A stretch of 64,000 nucleotides of DNA from Lomentospora prolificans (taxonomy: Eukaryota > Ascomycota > Sordariomycetes > Microascales > Microascaceae): the NCBI GenBank assembly GCA_029532625.1, contig JARFXM010000003.1, positions 620,001-684,000 of the forward strand, given 5' to 3'. The position numbers and the translations under genes are program-made. Of this stretch, positions 1-10,455 are shown piece by piece; positions within the stretch are counted from its first letter, which is position 1, and every line of letters starts with the position of its first letter. Below the pieces are notes generated by a model, which was not told the DNA's origin, made no database searches, and worked only from the letters and a program-made list of their open reading frames with translations.

Positions 1-987
1 GCCCTACTAGACGAGGGACGTCATGCCATGAATGAGAGCCTCGAGAGGGCCAAGGAGGTCGTAGAAGAGGGCATGGAGCGTGCTATTCGCGCCGCCGAGT
101 CGTTAGAGGAGCACATCCAGATGGCTATTGCAAGGGCGCGAGAGTCACGGCTGATCCACTATGACGACCTCCCTGTGCCATGGAGGATTAACCCTCACAT
201 TCGCGAGGGCTACCGCTTCATCGAGTCCAAGAAGGACTGCGTTTACTCAGCCTTTAGCGTCTCTAATGAGCTTGTCAACATCTGGTCACACGCACTCGGC
301 CTAATAGTAGTTCTTTCCATCGCCTTCTACTTCTATCCCACAAGCCCCAACTTCTCTACCAGTTCCAAGACCGACATCTTCATCGCTGCCGTCTTCTTCT
401 TCACCGCCTGCCTCACGCTCGCCTGCTCCACGGTCTGGCACACCATGAACGCGGTCGCTGACGTTGACGCGATATCCCTCTTTGCCTGCGTCGACTACAC
501 GGGCATCAGCGTTCTCATTGCGGCCTCCATCATGACTACCGAGTGGACCGCCTTCTACTGCGATCCTTTCAGCCGCTGGGTCTACCTCAGCATCACTACC
601 TTCCTGGGCCTCGGCGGCGTTATCCTCCCCTGGAACCCGCGCTTCAACGATGCCAACATGGCCTGGGTCCGCGTCGCATTTTACGTAGGCCTCGGCGCCA
701 CCGGCTTCCTCCCCATTCTCCAGCTCTGGTTCTCCCACGGCCCGGACTTTGTCTACGAGTTCTACTCGCCCATCGTCAAGTCTATTCTCGTGTACCTCGC
801 CGGCGCGCTCGTGTACGCTAGCAAGGTTCCCGAGCGGTGGTGTCCGGGCATGTTCGACTACGTTGGCGGCAGCCACAACCTCTGGCATCTTGCCGTGCTA
901 GGCGGTATCCTATTCCACTACACCGCCATGCAGGAGTTTTTCAGCAACGCCTTCCAGAGGGCGCAGAGCGGTTGTCCCGTTTACTAA
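1..987 (+). CDS. PAQR / IZH family (haemolysin-III-like) 7TM protein, 5' partial
   Basis: This is an integral membrane protein of the progestin/adiponectin receptor family (Pfam HlyIII), which in fungi are the IZH proteins linked to zinc and sterol homeostasis. Numbering from the ATG at 28, residues 1-45 are a charged, probably helical cytosolic segment. Family motifs follow: SNELVNIWSH (79-88), a Ser-x-x-x-His (CSTVWH, His138), VDYTG with Asp156, and the terminal SHNLWH with His283 and His287. His138, His283 and His287 match the three zinc-ligand histidines known in AdipoR structures. About seven hydrophobic segments span 85-310. The frame stays open upstream of that ATG to base 1, so the ATG may be internal. 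IZH3-type members have long N-terminal extensions, which would fit a start outside the window. The family is certain; the 5' end is unknown. Confidence 0.9.
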   Translation, partial: ALLDEGRHAMNESLERAKEVVEEGMERAIRAAESLEEHIQMAIARARESRLIHYDDLPVPWRINPHIREGYRFIESKKDCVYSAFSVSNELVNIWSHALGLIVVLSIAFYFYPTSPNFSTSSKTDIFIAAVFFFTACLTLACSTVWHTMNAVADVDAISLFACVDYTGISVLIAASIMTTEWTAFYCDPFSRWVYLSITTFLGLGGVILPWNPRFNDANMAWVRVAFYVGLGATGFLPILQLWFSHGPDFVYEFYSPIVKSILVYLAGALVYASKVPERWCPGMFDYVGGSHNLWHLAVLGGILFHYTAMQEFFSNAFQRAQSGCPVY

Positions 988-1420
988 AGGCGCTGCAGAC
1001 GCCTCCGGGGACGCCGCTCCGCCCTCTCAATCGCTTTGCCGGATCACTCGACGAGTAAGACTTACGACACTATGTCTGGAACATCCTTGTTTTCTCCTTG
1101 AAAATGAATGAGTTTTTGGTTAAATCAGGGATATCTAAATGAGTGATGCCGACCTCTTTCTTCGTTACTTGCACTTTCTTGTGCGGGAATATAATGCAAA
1201 CCTATTCATACAGACAGAAAACAACCGCCGGCCAAACGCCAGAAAACCGATGTATATCCCTAATGAGTGTGAGAGGAAGAAAGTGAAGAAGAAGAAGAAG
1301 AAGAGGGAGAAAAGAAGGAGTGTCTAAAAAGAGGTCGGGTACGCAGTTTTAACTACAATTCAGAATGAGATGCTTTCGCGAGGCTCTCCACGTACTTCAG
1401 CAATTCGACTGACGTCGTTT
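988..1420. other. Convergent 3' intergenic spacer
   Basis: This spacer separates the stop codons of the PAQR gene (+) and the GPI-protein gene (-), so it should hold both 3' UTRs. It contains an imperfect AAG/GAA run near 1275-1320. I see no gene in it. Confidence 0.6.
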
Positions 1421-2153
1421 TCATACCAACAAAACTGCCACGACAACCGCAATGGCGAGACTGAATACAACGCCCCTCATGTCTGACTGGGCTTGCGAGA
1501 CGGGAACCGGCGATATTGTGCCATTGCCACGGACGTTGCCGACACCTGTGCCGGTGGGGAGGGCAATACCCGCGGCACCCGTTCCTGAGGGTCGGATAGT
1601 GGCGGTCCCGTTGTTCCTGATTGGAGTCGTCTGGTTCCTGTTCCGGCCTCCGCGGTGCTTGCGGCTGAAGGTAGAGGCGGTGAAGCCGCCGTCTTCGTCG
1701 TCGAGGGAAGCTGAGGCTGCGGGGATGTTGAAGCCAGCGTTGGCTGCGCATGCTTCCAGAGACTCGGACTGTTGGAACGATCAATGTCAGCGGCTGGGTT
1801 TTCACTCCCCCATCTTCTTCGGTGGCCTACCTCGAGGCAGCAGTAACCTGCTACAGGGGCACACCAGGATCCTTGGCTACAGAAGCTAAAGTCCGTTTCG
1901 GCGCAGCACGTCTATTCCTCCTGTCAGCCTTACTTTTCGTTTTACTTATTTTTTTTTTCTCACTCGAACCCCTTACCTGTTCCTCGGAGGGGTTGAAGCA
2001 ATAGCCGCTCTCGGGGGGTCCGCACTGCTGAGATCCGGGGCCGTGGCTCTCCTCGCAGGATTGTAAAGCACGCCTCTGATGGGATGCGCTGGGACGGCTA
2101 TCGGCGTGAACACGGGCGACGGCGGCAAGCAGGAAAACGTTGGTGAGATGCAT
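1421..2153 (-). CDS. Small Cys-rich secreted protein with predicted GPI anchor
   Basis: The gene becomes readable only after splicing. Exon 1 is 2153-1977, exon 2 is 1911-1831 and exon 3 is 1768-1421, giving 201 residues. Intron 1 has donor GTAAGG, branch GCTGAC and acceptor ATAG. Intron 2 has donor GTAGGC, branch GCTGAC and acceptor ACAG. Both are phase 0. Residues 1-18 form a signal peptide. Ten cysteines follow at 33, 44, 52, 61, 62, 70, 76, 83, 84 and 93, including two CC pairs and the CAPVAGYCC pattern seen in conserved ascomycete GPI-anchored surface proteins. The second half is rich in Ser, Thr, Gly and Asn. The last 17 residues are hydrophobic and end at the stop, which is the usual GPI attachment signal. 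The product should sit on the plasma membrane or wall. Its function is unknown, and I know no catalytic domain for it. Confidence 0.8.
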
Positions 2154-4877
2154 GTTGGGTGTTCCGTGGCGAATCTGGAAGATTCTTTATGGGTTATCGA
2201 GTAATGGCTGATAGGAGGCGGTTGGTGGCAGATGCGAACGAAGGGCTTTCGGTGGACACTTGGATCAGATGAGCATTTGATGAACTGCCGGCTATCTACT
2301 GGTAATGATCATGCATATCAAGGCAATAGAGGGGGACGGAAAGGCGAGTGAGAGAAAGGGACAAAGGAAGCATTCAAGGAGAAGAGAGGATTTTTCTTAT
2401 TTCATAGGAACATGCACATCCAGCAGCATTAAGGGAGGCAAAAGATGGTAGAGGAGGAGATCCACAACGACTAGAAGCATCAGTTTATTCCGTCCAGCAT
2501 TTCCAGGGAATGGAAGAGGGAGGGCCCCTCTAAAAAGGAAACAAGCAGCATATAAATATATTAATTCATACTCTTTTTATTCCTTCTCTTTTATCACCCT
2601 TGATCCTCTCTCTCTCTCTCTCTCTCTTTTCCATGGAAGTCGACAGATCCTTGTCAGTTTCACGAGGAGAAAGGGGATGGATCGACGTGCCTGGTTCGAG
2701 CTTCATGCCTCGATTGCGTCTCCCACTCGCGCGGTTCGTTACTCATCCCTCGCACTCCCGGCTTTTTCTCTCTCGTTTTCTCGGTCGCCCGGGGGCCGGG
2801 GGGGGGGGCAATGAGAAATGGCCCACGACATACAAGGGACGCATGTGGGATACGACCCTCAGTAAGCGGCTGGTGGGGACTCCATGAACATACACACAGG
2901 CAAGAGATGCGTCCTGCATCGATCGGGGCATTTCCCACCCCCCCCCGGGGAAGCAGATGGGACTTGGGCCGTGGCCCGATTCTCAATGTTGAGCATGAGG
3001 TTTTTGATTGTTTTGGGTAACCGTGGGTTACGTTGGCTGGGGACCGGACCAGGAATGGATGGTTGATGAGGATTTTGGGAGATTTTGAGTGGAGGGGAAA
3101 CTGGAGCCGTGGGTTTGAAGACGGAGCACCGGGTGAAACTGGGGGACGCGACGCCTCCTTTTTTTTTTTTTTTTTTTTTTGTCAAGCTGGTGGACAAGAA
3201 TGGATGGGGTTTGGGGGGGTCAACTGGGAGCTTGTTTATCTGTTATGGCCAGCAGGGATTATTTCTTTTCCATGGTGCATTTTGGAACACTGCATGTTGG
3301 TTCTATCTCTTTAACAGTAGCGATGCATTGAAAGGATTTATTGAAGGAGGGCAGAAGATCAAGTTGGATCCCAAGATATCTCGGATGGAGGAATCAGCCA
3401 AATACAAAATTCAATTTGATGGGAAACGGTGGGCAGGGCCCGCAGTGTTGACCCAAACCCAGGAAAAGGCCAGGCGATTGAACGACCCGCCGAGGAATCC
3501 TCGCCCTGAACATCACGTAGATCCATCTCTTTATGCTCCTCGCATCTCTCGTACCGCCTTTCACAATAAGACATTTTTCTAATCCTCCGAACAGGTAGTA
3601 TTCTCTTTTTGCTCGCCAAGATGGAGTCGTCGTACATTGATCCTAGTAAGTTGTTCGTCTAATACTGATGTGCCCTTTTCCATCTTCCCTGACTAACAAG
3701 CCACCTGTTCCCCTCGAGTGCGAACAGCCATAAGCCATAGCAGCTCGTCCACCTGCAGCCCTGAATAAGAACCTGCATACCGAACCACACTGCATCAAGA
3801 AAGGAAAGAAAAAAAAAAGAAAAGAACATTGAACCCTTTTCTTCCCTGCGCGCTTACGTATGTATGTATGTAATGTCCCTCTCGTCTCGCCCACGCTTCA
3901 AACATACGCCCGCCAACGCCCCACGATGTAAACCCGCCGCGTGGGCGTCGAGGGCATTTGTGAAACGTTGAGACCGGGGTGGTCCGGGGTTTTCTTTCTT
4001 GCTCGTCTTTCACCAATGGATCGTTCTCGAGCCATTCCCTTGGTCGGTCCTCCTGGGACCTGCGACGAGGAGGGCGGTAGCTGACGAGGCTCTCGGGTTT
4101 TTGGGTTTGTCTTGGTTGCGTACATGGATGGCTGGTTTTTATTAGTAAAATAAAAATACATCTAGGGGTGTTCGAAAAACCGGGGAAAAAAAGAAAATCG
4201 AAGGAAACCGATCCCTGTCAGGAATCGTAGGGGGAAAGCTGTTGCACGTCATCTCGAAGGAGAATAACAGATGTCGAGCACCCAGCGCACCCATGTCTAA
4301 GCTGGAGAGAGGCAATGGTTTCACCTCTCTTCCATCGCTGCGTCAAACCCCTAGGAATATTCCATGCATTACACGGCACAAAAAAAGACCCCTTGCCTTC
4401 ACTTGTATGAACAGCAACAGCAATGTATTGGGGGTTCGCGCCCGCGTTTCCCGTATATTGACTTTGTTCTTCATTCATTACGTTCATATCATAGCCTATC
4501 GTGGCCTTCGTGTCGTCGAGCAAGTTACAGGACAGCGAAAAAAAAAAAAAAAAATAGTCAACAAGAAACTCCGAATGATACCCCGAATGCGTCCCAAAAC
4601 AACGCCTGGCAATGACAGTGGTGGCCTTTCCTCCGAGCTCCCCAAACAGGACATTCCATATCCCTATCCCCTCTACCTTTCTCTTCTTCTCCAAGTAGGC
4701 CGAGCCGCTATAAAACCATAATTTGATCAAAATGACAAGTCGAGAAATAGACTAGAGAAGGAGACAAGCCAACCACTCGGTCGAAATAGAAGAACTCTCT
4801 TCCTTGTCAAGCACTCTAGAGATGTGGCAGCATCAAATACTATTATGCCGAGAGTCTGCTTCGGACGCATCTCCGTT
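2154..4877. other. Intergenic region with low-complexity tracts
   Basis: This spacer lies between the 5' end of the GPI-protein gene (-) and the 3' end of BUB2 (-). It holds a CT microsatellite (2606-2627), G-rich and C-rich runs near 2800 and 2940, a T22 run (3159-3180) and shorter A runs at 3803-3830 and 4540-4555. Open frames here are short, have low-complexity composition and look unlike any family I know. A 13-codon ATG frame at 3621 precedes a GTAAGT and could be a small first exon or an upstream ORF, but no convincing second exon was found. Confidence 0.5.
2606..2627. repeat. CT dinucleotide microsatellite
   Basis: An uninterrupted CT run of about eleven units lies in non-coding sequence upstream of the GPI-protein gene. 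Confidence 0.9.
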
Positions 4878-6448
4878 CTACTGGGCATGCGCGACAATCT
4901 CGGCGTAAACGTCCCTCGGAATCCTCTGTAGAATCGTCATAGACACCCTCTTGATCAAGTCCGCCTGCAGCGCAGGGAATGATCTCAAAAGGTTGCTTGG
5001 GCTAATACAATAACAGTTAACCATCTTCTGCTAGTTAGAGTATGCGGTCCTCAAATCTCTTCTCTTACCTCGGTGACTTGAGAATCTTGTCTCGCATTAG
5101 GTGCAGCTGCGCAACAATGCAAAGAATATTCAAATGCGGTCCATACGCAAACAGAAAGTCCCAGAGCCTCAGCACCTCCGGCAACGGAGGGGTACAAGCA
5201 CACAACGTCAGCACCGAGGGGAAAGCGTAAATCTCAGCCTTGAGCCCTCTCGACGTAAGGTACAAGCTCAGCTTGGGATCAACGATGGCCAGCACCTTGT
5301 CCACGAGAGCCAAGCCTTTGTGCACGCCGTCCATGGCGCCTCGAATGTAGCCGGGGCACTCCCGCGTCAGCAGCGTATGGAAGGCCACAAAGGCCTCGGC
5401 CTCGCTGCGAGCCGCGTACAAGAAGGGTGCCGCGAGGACGTTCATGCCTTGTACGTAGGTACCCGACTCGGGAGCATGGCTCGTGTCGGAGCCTTCAGTC
5501 GTCAGGGTTAGTGCGCGGGCGCGATTCTTGGCAGCGGGGGATGAGCCCGCGGTGATGGAGAGGGTGTCGCCGTTTGAAGAGCCGTTATCGGGTGCGAGCG
5601 AGGATCGGCTGCTCATGGGGCGCTCACGGCGGCCGGCCTCACGGGCGTCGTGGAGTTTCCACGCGATGGCGTTTAGAAGGCGGATCAAGCTGGCCTCGCT
5701 GACCCGGCGACGGAAAAGGGGATCAGTGGTGAGTGTGCGGAAAGTATCGTTTCTAATCTTGGAGTAGGCAGGCGATGCGCCTCGGTGGATGAGGGCCAGA
5801 TAGTCATCGGTTGATAAGATCGGGGCATCGAGGAGGATGAGCCATACATATATCCTCAGTGAAGACTGCCAGTCAACGTTAGCAAGAACGGCTACAACAC
5901 CTCGTGAATTTCGCACTAACCATGCCGTCCCCATCACTCTTGATACCCTCATCCAATATCTTGTATCGCGTGGTCTCCAGAGCCCCCGCAAAGTCCCCAT
6001 CTGGCGGACCATCTCTAATCAACTGCTGCATCGATAGATTCGCATGCGCGAGCAGCGTCTTCCTCATCGACTGCTGATGTTGCCTCGATGACACCGTACT
6101 TCCCGTAGCACCACTGCCGGCCATGACAACAGGGTTAATGTGATGTTTGTTAGCGGCATCGCTGCTTGCGCGCTCCCGCGTCCGCTGCGGCGAGCGATTG
6201 GCGTAGCTCCCGCTAACCTCTCTCTTGACGGGCGACATGGATCTCTGAGGCAAGTTTTGTAGCTGTTGATGCTGTTCCCTAAGGCGCTGTTGGGTGATGA
6301 GGGAAGCCTGGCTCGCTGCCTTGGATCCCAAGGTATGGGCAGATTGGAGGCGGCGCAAGGTGCGGTGGGTTCTCGGCGAGGGAGGCGGTTGTAACTCGGT
6401 TGCTAGGGGAGGCAGGAGGGGCCGGGATGCTTCACCGGGGAGTGGCAT
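4878..6448 (-). CDS. BUB2: BUB2 / Cdc16 TBC-domain GTPase-activating protein
   Basis: This is the GAP subunit that, with Bfa1/Byr4, restrains the Tem1/Spg1 GTPase at spindle poles and so blocks mitotic exit or septation. Exons are 6448-5921, 5865-5069 and 5001-4878, giving 482 residues. Intron 1 is GTTAGT to GCAG with branch GCTAAC, phase 0. Intron 2 is GTAAGA to TTAG, phase 2. I chose the ATG at 6448 because the frame upstream has no other ATG before a TAG. The TBC fold shows the arginine-finger motif IRNDTFR (Arg219) and the glutamine finger TYVQGM (Gln315). The C-terminal half carries the Bub2-typical EIYAFPSVLTLCACTPPL and WDFLFAYG. Yeast and fission-yeast orthologues are about 300 residues. 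The extra length comes from a Pro/Gln/Ser-rich N-terminus of about 175 residues and a Ser/Ala-rich insert between the two fingers. The orthology is strong. Confidence 0.93.
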
Positions 6449-9400
6449 CTTGGGTGGATTCGTGAGCCGGGGGGGGGCTCTCAATTTCGACTACGATCAA
6501 GGGTTCTGCCGAGGGGCATGAAGAATTGAAGATAAACGCTCACGGCGAATGAAGGGAATGGCGGAATGAAAGTCGCTCAGAAAATGAAAGAGTCTAAGAG
6601 AATTAATTGGGCCGAGCTGCGTCTCAGGGTTTGGGTGCGATTTTTCCTTGGTTTGAGAGTGGAAGATTTTAGATGGGGCGGGGAAAGGCAGGAGGTTGGG
6701 TTTGAGGCTCTGGGAGTTTTTGCGGGTTGTTCGTGCCACGGTCAGACCAACGCAAACCAAGATGGCGGCAAAAAGCAGCCGCGTGTGTCGCGTCGCTTTC
6801 GTGTTTAGAGTAAGCAAGTGGCCTTGAGAGGAGTTTTCTTGGGCAGTTCTGCAGCTATTCTACGCTATAGTTGATTCAATTTTTCGCAATTTGAATATTG
6901 TCATTTCTTGGAGCAATATCGAGCTTTTGAGAGGACATCTCGACCTGGTCGTCACCATGGCCACAAACATCAACTCGACGTTGCATCCGGTCAGTGTCTT
7001 GGCCTCGGTCAAAAATTCGAGGCGATGGGCGCCAAATGGTGGCAGGCGGCAGATAAGCGACCACATTTAGCTCTCGTGTCCCATTCATGGTGCTGCGTCG
7101 TCCCGTCATGATGTATACTTGTCCTGGGTGGTTGATGACTTATCCAACGATACTTGGTACCTGTCGCTCATATCCTGAAATCGATTCGCCTGAGCGAGCA
7201 GCAGAAGTAGAGCAGAACAAATCGTCCATGATGGACAATGGCGGTGGCCACGACGTCAAATTTCGTCCATCACTCGCCAAAGCAAGAGTTACTAAACGTG
7301 AAGCTCCACTGAACTGTGCCTTTGAGCAAATCCGACGGATTTATCGGAACTCCACACACTCGACGGCACACGTAGCTAGAGCGGAGTGGTGGGTCCTGGC
7401 GAAATGCAAAGTTCAATCTCGAAGGCTTCCGCCTGGATAAAAACATAGTATTAGGCGATGGGAGGAAGTGGGCTGGCGCAATAGCCTCTGCAGGGAGATA
7501 TGTTGGCGGGATCCCTGTCATGCCTTCCATATTCTGTAAGCAATGACGTGGTCTCTCATATCGCCACTGGCCGTGGGCAGGAGAAAATCCCACTACGGCA
7601 GGTCCCCGTCAACCTTCCTGCAGCATGCGCACTGGCTGTTCCAGAGAAATCCATGCTCCACAGCCTGCATACCACCGACAGATGGAGAGCTTGGAGCATG
7701 CTTGTGGGGAAGACAGGTAAAACAAAAGTCGCACACCGGTCTTCTTTGCGTCCCAGATGCATAATCCCAGCGGAGGTCCGGCTAGGCGATAGCATGGCAG
7801 GGATAAGTGATCGCCCTCCACAGCTTCTTGAGCTGCCTCTGACCCGAGCCAGCCGAAGGTTTCCCGAAAAGATAAAGAGGTGGGAGAGCGCATCTCCATG
7901 CGCTCTTATCCCCTCTAGCCAGCAGAGCGGAAACACTCCTAGCTTGCAGCCCTAAGGGCCGGGCCTGGTCGTCACAGGTACTTACGACCGCCCTGTCGGA
8001 GAGCGCTTTGGGTGAGACTTTCCGAGCGCCAAGCATCTCCGGCCCCATGCCGAGTATTACAGGGCTCACACATTCAACGCACGCATTCTGAGGCGAGATT
8101 TTCGCTCGCGGCTTAGCTGTCGAGGGGTAAAAGCTTGACTAGATTTTCTTTCCCTTTTCTAGTGCTTTCTCTTTAAGATGTGGTGTATGTCTGAGTTGTG
8201 CGCTCGATGTCCATGTCTCGTCCACTGGCGGCCTTGCAGGCTACAAGTCGTGCTGCATGTCTCCGAGGAACCCGACAGCTAGTAATCAATGTCATATAGC
8301 ATACATTGATGTGTGCACGCAGCTTGCCAGCCATGGCTTGATTGAGGGTAAGTGAGTGAGTGATGTGGGTGCTTTCCTTTTCTTTCCTTTCAAAGCGACC
8401 CTCCACTTGCGATTGCATCACCCTTAGCTCCCATTGCACCACCGCGCCGATCCAACCCCTCGAACTCCACGGTCCCAAACCTAACGAATAACCTTCTGCC
8501 TCTAGCCTCCTTCCGGGATTAGCGTCGATTCGGACTAGGATAGAACCATCATCGCCTTCTACATGGCAGGCACAAGGCAGGTTCGTTGATTACAAAACAG
8601 AAAATTCGGTTAAAATTGTTCCGTTATCAGCTCTCGGCAGCTCTGCCGCTCCAGCTTTCACCCATTCTTCGGGCGATTGGAGGGACCCGCCTAAAAAGGT
8701 CGCTAATATATCCATCCTTCCGATGACTGGCCATGGCAGGGGAAGAAAGGCTAACTAGTTGCGTATGAAGTAAACGATTCGTTGTAGATGCAACGTATGC
8801 CTCTTCCAGGGACGAGGTGGCAGTGAGAAACGGGGAACCGCCCTGGAAATCCAGAACAATGTGTGCTAGGAATCGCCAGCCATCACTCGTGTGAGCTAGA
8901 GTCAGGTTCCCACGTCTAACAGCACTATCCCGCTCCTCCAAGGAACCCAAGCATTATCGCTACTTTCTCCATCCTACGAGCTCCGTCGTCTGACCCGGTC
9001 ACACTCAACGTTGTGTAATACTCTCAAGGGCGCTCAAGATCGTCAGATGGTCTGCAAGACGCTCAAAATAATCAAGGCCATGATCGAAACCCACGCCATT
9101 TAACTCCGGCTGGAGAGACAAAAGGACTAAGAGTACCTCGATCAGCACCTCACGCGGCGCCGCCATGTTCCACCCAGCATCCAGTCACTGGAAGCGACGA
9201 GCAATTCAGCATTCTCCCCACGCGAAATCCTTCCACACTCGATCCGGGCTGCTTGCTGGCTGGCCACACCCTTCCTCGAACCGTTCTTCCGTACCGAGTG
9301 ACCCGCCTCTGCTCGTGTCTCTGTTTACTCTCCAGGGGCCACCCACTAATACAGACACCCACCTATGGGGATATGTCGGGGAGTGGGCTGTGGGTTGTTG

Positions 9401-10455
9401 CGAAAAATTGCGGTCATCAGTGTGGTTAGCCCCGATGGCGACATCGCCCCTCCGCGGACGTCATCCCGTTTCTTCCATTTTGTGAACTTGTGCCCTGATT
9501 GCCCATATATTTATCTGTGACTCTCCAAAAAAAGAAACATTCTGCGCCATTTCGTAAGAAAAAGTCTAATTCTAAATACTATTACCTCTCGATAGATACT
9601 TGATGGGCTTTTCTTTTGCATTTTAGTATTATTAACCAACCAAGCGTGATAAGCGCGAACGAGGGACATTGATAGAGAGACGCTAAGAGAACCAGCGTCT
9701 AACCTGCCCTGATCTCATCCCGACGGTTGACATCGAACCCACCTTCTTTTACTTCCTTCTCTCTTAAAACTCTTAGACCAACTCATCAAAGGATATCTCT
9801 TCTATTCCCGCCAACCACTAATCCAAAAAAGACCCTTTGCTTCTTCGATTCTGTCAAATTTCAACAACGTTCCACTTACACCAGGTCCATCATCACTCGG
9901 ATCGCTAGCCGGACTCTTGCCAAGCATCACAGCTATCGTGGACACGTCGACTTCAGCTTCCGTCTTTTGCATAATCCTGTCTGTAGCATCGTGTTCTCCT
10001 CCTTTTTCCTTTGCTACAAGGCATTTGTCTCTCCTCAGCAAATCCACCCCTCGGGGGGAACCGCCTTCGCTCTTTCCTACCGCCCGAGCCGCCTCCCGCG
10101 TCAAGGCTAAGAAACTCTTGGGCCTCAAGGACGACACATATATTCCCGCCTCCCGGTCCTACCCTGATCAGTAATCGAGAAATCCTAGCCTCACAGAGCT
10201 TTCGTGCCCCATTTACCCCGAAGTCTTGGCTCCAGAGAAGAGAGCATTGGCCTCAGCATGTCATCTTGAGATACTTTCGAGCTTGATCCTCCTCTCTTGC
10301 ATCGCATCCCGCTTTCCCAACCCGTCACCCCAGTGGCCGCATTCTGCAGCCTCCCAAAATTCTTATGTGCACCCCTTTCCTTCACTGAATAGGGCTACTT
10401 CAATCATCTCTCCTGCTCTTTACGCCACACCTGTCGTGTCTCGACTCAGCTCACC
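6449..10455. other. Intergenic region, divergent promoters of BUB2 and the sulfate permease
   Basis: This 4 kb spacer separates two divergently transcribed genes. Short open frames occur on both strands, but none has family resemblance or a coherent spliced model. The last 700 bases before the permease ATG are pyrimidine-rich, as fungal leaders often are. No tRNA or transposon ends were found. Confidence 0.5.
9435..9444. promoter_or_regulatory. Possible CYS3-type site (one mismatch)
   Basis: ATGGCGACAT differs at one position from the CYS3 bZIP consensus ATGRYRYCAT, which controls sulfur-uptake genes in Neurospora. It lies about 1 kb upstream of the sulfate permease ATG inside an imperfect palindrome. 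A single near-match of this length can arise by chance, so this is only suggestive. Confidence 0.2.

Noticed and set aside
301..888. 195-codon minus-strand frame opposite the PAQR gene
   Set aside because: It is a shadow of the strongly biased PAQR coding strand.
6449..6484. Upstream extension of BUB2 to 6484
   Set aside because: The frame begins with TTG there, with a TAG just beyond. The first ATG is at 6448.
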